Below, piece by piece: positions 35,284-47,711 of a stretch of 64,000 nt of DNA. The stretch comes from Archilochus colubris. Taxonomy: Eukaryota > Chordata > Aves > Apodiformes > Trochilidae. The notes under the pieces are model-generated. The model was not told where the DNA came from. It saw nothing but the letters and a program-made list of their open reading frames with translations, and searched no databases. A program made the translations under genes and the position numbers. The stretch is from positions 1,807,269 through 1,871,268 of the forward strand of contig CM041102.1 in the NCBI GenBank assembly GCA_023079485.1, read 5' to 3'. Each line of letters begins with the position of its first letter. Positions within the stretch are counted from its first letter, which is position 1.

Positions 35284-37379
35284 AGTGGTGCAAAACTTGC
35301 AGAAAGCCTGCGAGGACCAAGCAAAAGAGCTGCACCAAGTATCAGATCACCATGGAGGCATGATTTAAATTTTCATCCAACAGAAGGTGTTGAGAAAACC
35401 AGTTTCCCAGGGGCTGCTCCCATCTTGGTGCTTCCAAAGGAAGGGATAGAGCATGTGGCAGTGGCCACAATGAATGCCACTTCTCTTCAGCTGCATTTTC
35501 CTGCACTCATAACAAGATCACAGGCAATATATATAGGAGTGTGCAAATATTCAAGGATGATTAATACTTGTGTGTGATTAACTGCATGTTTGCTCCAACC
35601 AAGGACTCTAGAATTGGGTGAACATTTTGCTGACCCTTTGCAGGATTTTCTCACTTTAGGGAGCTCTGTGCTGTGGATACATCATCAGACATGGAGCAAA
35701 GCCAAGGTCAGAGCTGAGCTCCCTGAGCCTGGCCACCGAAATGGCCTCTCCCCAGCCTGGATCAGGCTCCTGGGCTGTGAACCCCCTCCTGGTGGCTGAA
35801 TTGACAGCACAAAAAGTACAAAAAGTCTTGAAGATGTATATATAGAGCTGGTAGGAAGGCAGTGTCCAAAAGGGAAGGCTATTGTACTCAGATTGTGGCC
35901 ACAGGCCCAGAATAGATGGGTGTTTTTGCAGCAGCAGCCAGGAGAGTTAACTTGTTGACACGATGCTTTAAACAGTAGGATTCAAAGTCAACAGAAGGGT
36001 GGTGAAAATACCTCTTCAGATTTATGTCTTTATTTGCATTACACAAAACTTGTCCTTTCTTCCCAATAACCCAACAAACAAACCAAGAAACGGGGTCAAG
36101 TTGCCAACGTGTTCCAGTTTTAATCCTGTCCTCTCAGCGTGGTTATATGGCTAAATATTGGAGGGAAATTTTGCAGGTCACGTATTTTTCAGCCTAACCT
36201 CTGACAGCTTGGGGGGAACTGTAAGCATTAAGCCCAAGCACTAATCCTCATTGCTCCCAGGAGCACGGGGGAACAAGCAATGCTTGAGGCTTGACAGGGA
36301 AAACAGCCCCAAGAGCTCTGCAAGGGGATTCTACGTGCATAGGTGCACGCACACCCCTGCAGACTTATCCTCCTTCCTTTCCCTCTTTCCTCTCCTCCCC
36401 AGCACCCCGTTTGGCAAGGCAGGGTTTTTTGCAAAGTATGTCTGACAAGCAAACAACTTTTGCAAATAGAATTATTACAGATAATAATGAATTTCCAGGT
36501 AGATTGTGAGACAGGGGGAAGAGCAGGAACTATATTTTCATTTATACTTAACTAATTCGTTAAACCTTGGAAAGCAAAAAGAACATTAAAACAAAAGAAC
36601 ATTAAAAGTTTGGCTATTTATTTTCTATATTAATATTAATTTATTTACTAGGTGACTTGCTAAATCTTTTCCTGCATTCCAGACCCTTCAGCCACTGCAA
36701 AGAATTTGCCCCATGTCCCTTTTTCCTTCCAGGCAGCATCACCCTGTACTCTCAGACCTCCATATGACCAAAGCTGAGAGTTTTGTCACGACCATAATAG
36801 AGCTGGAGTCTCTATCTGCAGCCTGATCCATGGGTTTATCTGGCAGTAGGGAAAAATCCTGGGATGACTTTGTTTTCTTCACATGGATGGGAATTTACAG
36901 TGTGAAATTCCCAGTATTTTCATTTCTATTGATCTTGCTGCTTTAAACTAAAGGCTGTCACTGGTATGCCTGTAATTATTATTTTCCCCATTTCCCCCTT
37001 TTGGCTTTTCTTCTTGGCTCTTCAGCTGATGTCTGAGAAACCTTTAGGCACATTTCTCTTTCTTTTTCTTCTTTTTTTCTTGTTCCCCAGCTTCTCTGGT
37101 GCTAAACCAATTGGATTTATATTTAGTCTGTGTTTCTGTCCTTATTTTATAAACACAGGAGTTCTGAGACAAAATAATAATAGTGTGAAAAGGGACCAAC
37201 CACTGTGATGGCAAATACATGGATCAACCTTTTAGTTTATAGTTACATGGAATATGTTTGGCTGAAGTGGTGGTCCCTGATGTAAGATTCACTTTTAATT
37301 ACCTAATACACTCATATTTGAGTAAAAAAAAATAAACAGATAAGAGAGATGAAAGCAGATGAATGTCAGTGGTCATGAA
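35284..37379. other. no gene recognised
   Basis: Unique sequence to the right of the CpG patch. It holds the 16-bp tandem duplication (36577) and an AT-rich stretch at 36600-36660. No frame above 80 codons. Confidence 0.55.
36577..36608. repeat. 16-bp tandem duplication
   Basis: aaaagaacattaaaac is followed directly by aaaagaacattaaaag; one mismatch, at the last position. Confidence 0.9.
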
Positions 37380-37570
37380 ATAATTGACTGGAAAGCCTAA
37401 ATGATGTATTTTATTAATTTAGCTAAGGCAGGATGGCCACAGCTTTTCATTACCAGTGTGGTAATTTGGGGTTTTAAGCTTTTATCTTTTCAGAGAATAT
37501 TTCATGCCCTTAAATCTGCGTGGTTTATTTGCCTAATTCTTCTGCATTTCTAACTGTAGCATCAAATAGT
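37380..37570. promoter_or_regulatory. CNE-like AT-rich stretch
   Basis: Unique sequence with taattgac, tttattaatttagc, cattaccagtgtggtaat (an interrupted ATTACC/GGTAAT inverted repeat) and ttgcctaattc. Resembles conserved non-coding DNA in texture; not verified. Confidence 0.2.
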
Positions 37571-38079
37571 ATTTATCATTTTTAAAAGGCTTGTCAGAAC
37601 TTAGGTAGGAGATGAGGGTAAGACACATAGGAAACAAAAAATATTTTCTCTACTATGTCCAGTAAACGATAAATATTTTAGATTTCACCCTTGGACTGTT
37701 CATTTGACTTTCCAGTGGAAGCATTACCACTGCTATAGTAAAGAGTCACTATAGGAAAAGGCTGAATGTTAAATAACATTTTCAGCTATCTTGACATCCC
37801 GTATTTGGCACAGTTTCCTCACTGAACAAGCCAGTCTATATATTGCAGAGAAATTAAAACCATATGGCAACACCTTAAAAAAAAAGAAAAAAAGCAAGCA
37901 CCCTTCTCTGGAAGCATCCTTGGAGTTTTCAGACTGTAAATGAATGAAATATAGTCATATTTATTTAGAATGGATCTGTTTGGATTAGGCATAGACCTCT
38001 CATTGCTGCTCCAAGAATTAAGCTGCCAACATGCTACTGCTGTAAGTCACAATGGGAGATAACTTCATGACTGCATTTC

Positions 38080-38240
38080 TATTAATAGCTTCTTCGTCCC
38101 TAGTAGAAGAATGCATTTAATTAATGTACTTAATTTTGGCTAAACTCAGCTTTGGGGAAGACTATTAAATTGGGGCATTGATTAGAGATGAGAGCTTTGC
38201 TCTGCCGTGCCAGCTAATTGGTGCAATAACATTGTCACTG
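38080..38240. promoter_or_regulatory. CNE-like AT-rich stretch with TAAT cores
   Basis: atttaattaatgtacttaattttgg gives four overlapping TAAT/ATTA cores, with gctaattgg and attaatagc nearby. Sequence is unique and free of slippage tracts. Candidate regulatory element only. Confidence 0.22.
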
Positions 38241-41200
38241 GAAAGAAATTCCACTCCTCAATAGCATTTGAAAGGCTTCAGAAGACTCAAAATAATTTAG
38301 AAACTTCTGCCCAGCAGTTCTGAGGCTTTGGGATCCCATTGGCCTTGGGGCAGCACCACATCCAGGAGACCTCGAGGCACAAACCTCCTTGCAAAAAACC
38401 CACATTTGGGACATGGGACAAGGGGAGAGGAGAACAAGTGGGCTCAGAAACTTCTTCAGCATGTACATATGTCCCTTCTGGACAGCTGTGATCTTATTCC
38501 TGAAGTTCATCAAGTTTCTTATTAGAACTTCATGCTTCTCATTTCTGGGGTCTCAGTCCCACCCTCTCCTCATCTGCCTGAGCTGGACAAAGGTGCTGGG
38601 AAAAGGTTCCTCTCTGCTTCCATTATCTTGTGACATTCCAAGCTTTGACAAGAAATCTCCAACTCCTACCCAGCCCAATATGTGGCCAAATATAAGCAGA
38701 AAGCATTTGGTTAGATGAATGTAGGAACCTAAACCCATTCCATTTGGCAGAGGTGCTTTGCCATAGGAAACATATTTTCAATTTTATATTTTACGTCGAC
38801 GAGGAAGCACGTAAAAACTTTTCAGCAACATAATACCCTAAAAACTAAAGGCCTCAGTTTTTGCCCTGCCTCTGTTCCTCTACACTTCTTGTATATTTGC
38901 ACATTTGGATATGATGACAATTAGTTTGTGCTACGGGACTGGATTGATTTCACTTTCTGGGTCTCGTCCAGCTAAAACCTTGCAGGTTCAAATACAGAAG
39001 CCTCTGGTTAATGAACTCCAGAAAGTGTAAAATAGTGAGGCCCTGGAGTTACACGATCACCCTTCTAACAGAAGCACTAATATCTAACAAGGCAAGCTAC
39101 TGTTCTGCCCTTTAGAAGAAGCTCATAAAAAGTAGGTTTAATTTGTCTGGGAAAAATAGACTTTAAAAAAGTGGTCTAAGTTCCCTGGTGGAAAAACATG
39201 CTTCTATTATGAAGCCTTCCCACCAAATGTCTTGGAAATTAGGCAAAGTTAACATGTCCAGTTGGAGCCGAGCCAGGAAAGGAACAGTGGATGTTCTCTT
39301 GTAAAAATCCTGAAAGCTGCAAGTAACCCATAAACAGTTTGCAGAGTGAGTCAAAATGGACCATTTTATGTTCCCTAATGGAAATACAGCTTATTTGTAC
39401 ATGGATTCAAAGTAACAATGTGATGTCATCAAATGATTTAAGGTCAGAAGCATAGCAAGAGTCAATATACAGTGGTGAATGGAAACATCCTATTCTTCCT
39501 GAAATATTTTAGAGGAACCACCAACACTGGGGTTTGTCTTGGCCCTCTGGAGCTGGTACAGGAAAACCTCAGCAGCTCTATTCCTGGAATTGCAAGGTGG
39601 GAAGTTTACTGTTACCATCAATCTAAGGAGGGCTTTCAGGAATATTAGCACAGTTTGCATTTGGTTCAGAAAGCAGAGACATTTCCTATAGAAAAGCTCA
39701 CCTTAGGCTGGCGTGGCCAAATAACCAGCTGTACTCAGTATTATCTCCAGAATTAACACCCAGGGTTGCAGATCAGATTCAAAGCACAAACAGCTTGGAA
39801 TCAGGTATTCCAGTTCACAGATTTGCTGCAGAAAAAGAGGACACCTGAAAAAGTGTCCCCTGAGGACTAAGTTTCCTCCAAGGTAAGGGGAGCTGGGATG
39901 TCCCTCAACCTTTGACTTACAGCCAGAGGCCCTTTCCTTGCATTCTGAAATGTGAGATGTGATCCCTTCTTCCACAATATGATTTTAATTTGTGAAGTGG
40001 TTTTGAGCCCGTGGCAGAAAAAAAATACGAAAGCTGAAATGTTATCCAGCACTGATACAGAGTTTTCCCAAAGCTTTAGAACCAGGTGAGCCAGGAACAG
40101 TCCGTCCATGTTCCTTCCAAAGGCAGACCAGAGCAGAAGGTTCAAATGAGGTGCTTGCAAGCAGGTAAAGAAGAAAAATTATGCCTAGCTAATGTAAGTC
40201 CTACAGAAATCAGCCAAAGCTTGCTGAAAGCAGTGATCTGTGAACTGGCAGAAGAATCCTCAAAGCATTTCTTTCCCCCTCAAACTATTTTAACAAAGAA
40301 TGCTTCCTGAGACAAAGTCTGACAGGGATTCTTGACTAATTTCTGATATTTATCTTATGTCACTGTGGTGATTGCTGTCATACTGATTCCTGTGGTAACA
40401 CACACACCATGGAAAGGAGGGACGTCTGTCTTCAACCCTAAGATTTACCATTCAGTTAGAATCCTACTGAAAACTCCTCTGACCCAACTGCTAATGGGAA
40501 TAACCAAGTCAGAATTAATCCCGAATTAAGGATGAGCTTTGGAAGCCAAACTGATATTTGAACTATAGGTCCTGGTCTCTGTAGGAATATTAAAAGCCTC
40601 ATCATAAATGGTCTGGATGATGAGAGGGAAGAAACGGAGAATAAAAATAATTAATATAAAAGACTACTTAAATAACCAAACTCAAGAGCCACACAGGGAG
40701 CACAGAGCTCACTCAGGTATCTCTCCAAGACTGCATTGCTCTGTTCAGACCCAGCTGGGTTTCCTTTACAGATGTTTTCCTACATCTTGTGGAAGTGAGT
40801 AGGATGATCATGATTTTTACAGACATATGCAGGCATAGCAAATGACATGAGATTACTGAGGTCAGCTGGAGGTAGACAGCAGAGCAGTTGATTTCAGCTC
40901 CCTGGCCTCCAGCTCATGGGTCTTTTCTCACTCCATGGACTGTCTGGTCTGTTTTCTCAGAAAATTTCAGCAATGAGAGCTTGCTCTCTGAAAATCATGT
41001 AGATCTTCAGCCATATATTGAGAAATTGTTGGGAAACCTCAACACTCATCGTTTCTCATTAAAAATTAAACCTATGATTTTCAGAGGTTTATTCATTTTG
41101 AAGGAAACTTCTAAATCAGTTCTGCTTATTGATAGTTGCAAGCACTCGCTTGTCTTCAGTTTTGGCAGGAGGTGAACTGCAGATTCAGTGGAACAAGTCA

Positions 41201-42883
41201 CTGTTTGATCACCTTTCTGTATTTCATGGCAGCTGCCAGTTAGAAGGTGGGAGAGAGAGGCATGGATAGGTTAGAACCATATGGTGTACTCTAAAAGTAG
41301 ATAATTTAGGAAGGACATTTATTTGTATAAAAAATAGTGCCTCCTCTTACCTACCTGTTAGCCCTGGCCCTTTCATGAATCTTGCCCACAGTTGCAAGAA
41401 AAGCAAATTGGAATAAAATGAGATGCCAAGAACAGCACTTGCTGGTTGAGAACATTACTGTTTTATTATAGGAAAATACCTGTATCACACTCATAAAGAA
41501 ACTATTAAAAAATGTAGGTAGGCTACCCTTTCTACCTCCTTCCACATACCCACACCTACACACAAAACCTGCCTTTCTTCTGAGCCCCAGTTTTGGCCAA
41601 TTTCTTTATGAGGGTTGTGTCTAACCAAGCATCAGGAAAGTCAGAGACAAAGAAGGGTATGAGCAGGAGGAATCTTTCAGTTTCCATTATGGCTCCATAA
41701 AACTTCAGTCCAAAAGCTGCAGCTTGGGATGCAGTGAGGAGTTCTACATGGGAGATGGAGCTGCTACAGACCCACATCCAGCACCACAGGCAGACTTGTC
41801 TCCTTTGGGCTTGTCCTGCACCAAACAGATGTCATTCTGAAAGATTTAATTAAGACACACACTCAAATGTTGCTGAGAAAGAGAAATTCAAGGGGAGAAT
41901 TAACAAACTGCCTCTTCCTCTCTTCTGTTGAGCTTTGTGGAGCCGGAGTTGAGCAGAAGCCACTGAGGCTTTAGGAGTTTAAAACTTCTTTGCTTGCAAG
42001 TTGACTGAAACCAAATATCCCTGATAACAGGGCTGAGTCCTTGTGGGAGCTGAGCTGAGTCTTTCACACATTTCCTCAAGTAGGAAACCACCGTGCAACA
42101 TTTCAAAGCAACATCCCTCCCCTTTTTCTGAAAAGAGCTCTTCAGTGATTCCCCAAGCTGTGGTTTCCAAGTCCCCCAGGTTGGACCCGGTGTTGGTTCC
42201 ACAGAGGACACAGTGTCCAACATCTCTCAGGACCCTCTTTTCCCTGCTTTACAGATCCATATCCCCACCCTGTGGCCTCTAAAGCCAAAGACTCACTCCA
42301 GTCCTCTTGGGACATCCTCCAAGCTTAGAGAGAAAGGACCAGGATGGGTCAGAGGAGCTTCACGGAGGTGATTCACAGCTGCTTTACAGGAGCCCTGAGG
42401 ACAGCAAAACACAGAGCTTGAATCATCTCCAGGCCCAGTAAAATAATGGAAATTAAATTCTCGGCATCAGGAAAGATCCTCTGGCTTTTCCATCAGAAGG
42501 GACAGAGGAATTTAACACCTGGAATTCAGCCAAAGGCTGATAGATCTCCTAACTTCAAGTCTGCACTGGACTGCTTCATTTCACTGCAACATTTTTATCT
42601 CCAATGAGGATAAACATGCACTCAGCTCACTGCACATACAACTTCCCTGCAGCAGCCCCTGATGGAGGGTGAGCACGGCAGCTCTTGAGAATGACTTTGC
42701 CTTCAGCCAACCATTTGTTATGCCATTGTAAATCCAGAGAAAGCCCCATGACTTCACTGAACTAGTGGGAAGCCAAAGTAAATACAATGAGTTGTCAGAG
42801 GAGTAATATCACGTTGACACTAGTGTAACTGAAAGCCTAATTTGCACTATTTTTTAATCATATGGTGTCTTAGATCATTAAGA
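38241..42883. other. no gene recognised
   Basis: Frames of 109 (38389-38718) and 107 codons (minus, 41900-42223) are unrecognised. Donor-like sites occur at ag/gtgagc near 40085 and cag/gtaaag near 40165 on the plus strand, and cag/gtaggt near 41355 on the minus strand, without convincing partners. Otherwise featureless unique sequence. Confidence 0.5.
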
Positions 42884-43046
42884 ATGAGATCCTGCAAACA
42901 CAGATGTGAGTAACTTGCTTCATGTGAGCAGCCCCTGTGCTCCCTGGTAATGTGAAGGGTGCTACTATGCCAGGGGCTGCAGCAGAAACCAGCCAAAGGT
43001 TTGGTTTATTATGCTCCTGTGGGAAAATGCTTGCTGGATCAGCCCC
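42884..43046. repeat. ancient palindromic repeat, degraded
   Basis: The left part reads gatcctgcaaacac, then gtgagtaactt and catgtgagcagccc. This matches, from memory, a second palindromic repeat common in bird and reptile genomes (GATCCTGCAAACAC ... CATGTGAGTAGTCCC). The right edge, gcttgctggatcagcccc (43029-43046), is the reverse-complement counterpart of the left edge, sharing GATCC-GCAA-CA spacing. The interior right arm is eroded and pairs poorly. The left half is well supported; extension to 43046 is inference from the paired edges. Family name not known to me. Confidence 0.5.
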
Positions 43047-44730
43047 TTCTGGTACTGTCCCCCAGGAAGTGATAAAAATAATAGCTGAGAAGCCTTGAAA
43101 AAGGTTTCTGGCAAAATTTGTAGAGTAGAAAATCTGGTGGTAGGGTTTGTAACAGATTTAAAAATGAGACTGACTTTGCATGGAAGTCTCAGATAAGATG
43201 GAACTTTTGTCTCCTCTGAACTGTTTGTCATTAAATTAATAGGGAAGTTTGGAAGGAACTTGTAATTACAGAAAGAAATTCTTCATGTTGAGATAATCTT
43301 CATGCTAGTAAATCTCATCCCTTGGTCCTTCCTGGGACCCAACAATCAAGATAACACTTGCCTGTCACAGCCACTGCAAGTGCTACAGAGCTGCCAGCTG
43401 TGCCACACCACAGCCACAACAACTCATCACAACACTGAGAGTTCAGAAAAATAAAAGATGTTCCACCCAGCCTGAAGAGTGCCACTTGCCCCAGGCCCCC
43501 TGGGAAAGCAGGAGCAAGAGGAGAGGAACTGATAGGAGGAATTGAAAGATGGGATCCTGGTCCCACTGAATTCCGTGGCAACGCTCACACCGACTTCTGA
43601 GTTGTTGTAGTTTTGCCCCAAATCAGTGACAAATTTTTCCACGGTGGTGCAGTGTGATGAAGGTGAAGCATTGCTTTGTATCAGTTCCCTCAACATAAAT
43701 GGTTTAGGGTACAGGAACAAGGAAGGGAGTTTGCTGGGGGGTTGTTTTCAGTGAGGAGCTACTCCATATACCTTTAAAAAATACGTTCCAGAGAAAACAT
43801 AAGGAAATTAAGTTTCAGTATGGCTACAGAGCCATTTCCCCCCTCCACCAGCCCAGATTCACTTAAAGACATAAAACAACATCTCCATATTTCGTTTTGA
43901 AGGGTCCTTCCTTCAGCCTTCTAGAAGCAAATTCTCCCTTGCACACAGCTGTAAATAAACAAAGCAACAACCCCAATTCACCACGGATCTTTCTGCAGAG
44001 AAACTCAACTCACACCTTCGGCTGGGAACTCTTTCCTAACGCCATAATGACCAAGAAAGTGCATTTCTTATTTGCCCCTGTCTACTTGCCTGAAGTTTCC
44101 TGCAGGTCAGAAGGCACACGAGCTAAGGTCAACCCCTAGGGTGTACAATTTGCAGCACAGTGCCTTCATTGCAGAGCTTCCCTGCCACAAGGAGCAAATA
44201 TGTTTTCCTTGGCCAGAGGAACCGCACGAAATAAATTATCCTGCAGCCAGTCTGACAGAGCTGGGCATGGGGTACAGAGAACTGGACAACTTCCCAGTGG
44301 CCTCTTGCCTAGAATTTGTTCTGAATGCATGAAGCTGAGCAGGATTAGCAAAAGACAGATGTGGGGAGCGTGTATTAATTCCCAATTCAAGTTTATCTCT
44401 TCCCGTCACACCAGGACAATGTGTTGCTGCAGCCAAGCTCCTTTAGCAGGACTCAATGTGACTCCTACCAGAGCTGGAAATCTCAAATGCATTTATCTTC
44501 AGATGTTTAAGATGGCTGCTCTCAAACCTTGGGGCTTATCACATATTTCACGGCCGTACAGCAAGGCTCTCAGGTTCAGCTCAGTGCTGGGGGAACTCGA
44601 TCAAATCCATGTGTGCAGGTTGCCTGGAAATGATGTGAGAGTGTGAACCTCGTGGCAGTGGCAAAGGGGGAATAAACAAACTGGGTATGATGTTCCTTGG
44701 GCTATCAAATACGTTTCCATTTTCAACAGG
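43047..44730. other. no gene recognised
   Basis: The 148-codon plus frame at 44200-44646 overlaps open frames on the minus strand and has no recognisable domain. No repeats seen before the A-rich tract. Confidence 0.5.
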
Positions 44731-44868
44731 AAAAAAACCAAACCAACAAACAAAAAAAAAACCAAAAAGCAAACGCCAAAAAGAAAAAAATGAACAAACA
44801 ACAAACAAAAAAAACAGTAACAAAAAAAAAAAAAACCAAAAAACATCCTCAAAAACCCCAAACAACTA
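44731..44868 (+). repeat. A-rich low-complexity tract
   Basis: About 140 bases made of A runs broken by C or CC, with only about six T residues on the plus strand. Open frames on both strands here encode Lys/Asn/Thr-only or Phe-rich strings and are composition artefacts. It may be a degraded poly(A) tail of an old retrocopy, but no recognisable retrocopy body adjoins it. Confidence 0.85.
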
Positions 44869-47672
44869 AAAACTAAACCTTAACTTTTGCTTCTAGATAT
44901 TAAAGGTCAGATTAATAAAGTATTTTTGCATCTAATACCTAGTAAGTCGAGGGCAACCAATGTGGAAAAAAACCCAGCAAGATGACTTTACAGTGCTTTT
45001 CTTTTAAAGAAATACAATTGTGTATGATCAGATAAGTAAATATTGTGTTCTCTTCTGTTCTGTTTTACTCCAGCCATGTACCTGTCCTGCTCCCATTAGG
45101 ACACCATCTGATTTTCCTCCCTCATGCCCACGTCTCCAAAATCTTTACCATATGTTTATATGCCCCCATTTAATGAAAGCAAGGAAGATAGAGCAGGGGC
45201 TTTACACTGCTCTCTGTCCCACAGATATATTAATAGGATTTTACTAAATCCACATTAGCAGTTCTCGAGTTTTCTAAAACAAGAAAATCTGATTAGTTAG
45301 CTGAATTCCTGGAGAATCAGTGGTTAAGAAAGACACTCTGATTTTTACATTGAGAAAGCACTCTGCCATCTCTCTCCTTCTCCAAGTTTTTCTGTGCACT
45401 TACTGAAAAGGAAAATGGTATCATATGGGAAAAATCACTTCCAGAAGTTGTTTCTTCACCAGGTCATACAGTAGCTGCTTGGAAGGACAACTCCAGATCA
45501 GAGGCAATGCAAGGTGGCAGGTCCAGAGACTGCAATTCTGACTGCCTTGCTCTGCTAGGTTTTTTTTCTCTGCCTGATAAGTGAACAGTTTAAATCAGCT
45601 GCATCCCACATTTTATATAACAAAATAGGAATTGTGCTCCTTTCAAAACTTAAATCTGCACATCTGAGAACTAATACAGCAAGAACTTATCAGCTGTGAT
45701 AAGGTAAAACCTACATTATTGGAAGTGAAAGGAAGGAAATATTATTACAGTGCTGGTGAATATTTGAGTGGGGTTTTTTCCAGAATGTCTGCTTTTTACT
45801 TCATCTTGAACATCCATACAAAATAATTGGGAAGTCACAGCACAGCAAATATCTCCTGCTGCTTGATGGACATACCTGGGATATTACTGGATAGTTGGGT
45901 GGATAATAGTGTGAAATGAGCCTATAAAAACCAACACCCTTCAGAGTTAATATTTTTTCAGAGTCTAGTTAAGTTACTATGACACATCTGTCATAACTCT
46001 TAGGAGAAGCTTCATAATATGTCTGATCTTATATACTCAGAGCTGTAATGAATCTCTTGAACTGCAGCAGACCTATGGAAACTGAATATGCACAGGTCAA
46101 TGGCAATATACTTCCTAGTGTCAATAGAGTGTACAGTTACAATGGCAGCCTGAAGTAATGCCAAGGTCTCTTCTTTTCCTAAAGGATCTTCTTTTCCACC
46201 TGTGCACTGGCTCTGAAAGCTTTGCAGTTCAGTTTTCCTGGAGGAGAGGAGCATGGAGCTGGGATTCTGGAATCATGCTGTGAGCTGCCATAGCACAGTG
46301 CTCTCAGCCTGCTCAAAATCCTGATTCCTGCATGTATCAAACCCAAAAGAAACTGAAAACACTTAGAGAAGGAAGGGGCAGCACCAGAGAGTCCCGGGAA
46401 GCAGATGAATGTTTCCATGTGCTGGACTGGACAGTGAGGTAAGAATTTCCAGCCTTCAAGATAGTCCTACCACTACATTTTAGCTAAAAATGCTCAAACT
46501 GAAGGTAAAAAAAATAGTGCCAGCATCCCATTTTCCATTGCTGAAAAGAAAAAAAAAATAAATCTTTTGTCAACCTGCCTTAAGTCTTAGCTGGGTGTCC
46601 CAGCAGAGTGCAGTGGTAGAGGTGAGGCAGGGGGGATGCAGAGAAGCCAGGCAGGTTCCCTGGCTCCATGGTGTCCTGTGAAAAACACTTACTATTAAAC
46701 TATGGTATTAAACTATGGTTTCTAGCTGAAAATAAATTTGCATTATTAAATTTTATTATAAACTAGCAGGGGCTCCATAAAAAGTTGAAGAACTAAGTCC
46801 CAGAGATCAGTTACAGACTGCCAGGATGCTTCAAGAGCTGGTTTTATGCTGAATTCCTGAGCTGATTTATCTGAGCACTGGTGGGATGATAACTTCTGCT
46901 GTGTGACAAAGATTCTCTCCCTTCTGCATCACCCAGCAGTGGCTTTTTCTAGAGTTCCTCTGAGCAAAACAATAATTTCAGTCCAGTTTTGGAAGGGACA
47001 ATTTTCTGTCCTCAAGGTCTGGTACTCCTGGGCCTCAGACACCCAAAGCTCTGGGAATCCCATTCAGTGCACTGCAACGTGTGAATTTTGGAAGTCTTAA
47101 TTCTCACAAAAAAGCTATGGGTCTGGGCTGCCTTTGCTTTTTTATCCACATAAAAGGAGAAGAATCTAAGGTAGCAGCCAGCTACTGGAATTACTCCTGT
47201 GTTAAAAGCAACAGAGGCTGAGCCTTGAAATGTGGTGGGTTCCTGGACACTTGGAGACCCAGCAGTACTTCATGGGTAACTGTGATTAATTCTTGCAGCT
47301 TTTAAGTCAAGTTGTCTCACAGACACTGAGCTCTGCTTCACGTTAAGTGTTGATTTCCAGGGTTTTGGCTGAGCTCAGAGAGGAGATGGGATTTATTTCC
47401 CAGGAACAAACTTAGCTCTAGATTCTGCTTTCAAAGAAACCCAGAGGTATCCGGACTCAGAATACTGCTTCAAACCCAAACTATTCTCCTTGGCTTGGAC
47501 AAAAAACAAAACCCAACTCGAGTTTGCTCAGACAGTTTAAAAGACAGAAGGAAAGAAGCTGAGCTGAATCCTGAATTCTCACTTTTCAGCACTGAAACAT
47601 CCACCAGTGTTCCTTTTCGATGGAGAAATCTCACAATATTGAATGATTTTAGGGGGCACCTAAAAGGTGGAG
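44869..47672. other. no gene recognised
   Basis: Unique AT-leaning sequence; the exact 13-bp duplication at 46693 is the only repeat noted. A plus-strand donor-like gag/gtaaga lies near 46440 without a good acceptor. No recognisable frame. Confidence 0.55.
46693..46718. repeat. 13-bp exact tandem duplication
   Basis: The unit tattaaactatgg occurs twice in direct succession with no mismatch. Confidence 0.9.
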
Positions 47673-47711
47673 CAGATACAGATCACAGATACAGATCACA
47701 GATACAGATAC
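47673..47711. repeat. 13-bp tandem repeat, 3 copies
   Basis: The unit cagatacagatca occurs twice exactly, followed by a third copy differing at its last base (cagatacagatac). Each unit is built from cagata and cagatca halves, so the array probably grew by slippage from a 6-7 bp core. Confidence 0.9.

Noticed and set aside
34796..35284. 162-codon plus frame over the CpG patch
   Set aside because: Stop codons are rare in GC-rich DNA; the minus strand is also open, and the translation is not recognisable.
44581..44869. Phe-rich minus frames and a Lys/Asn-rich plus frame
   Set aside because: Direct products of the A-rich tract, not proteins.
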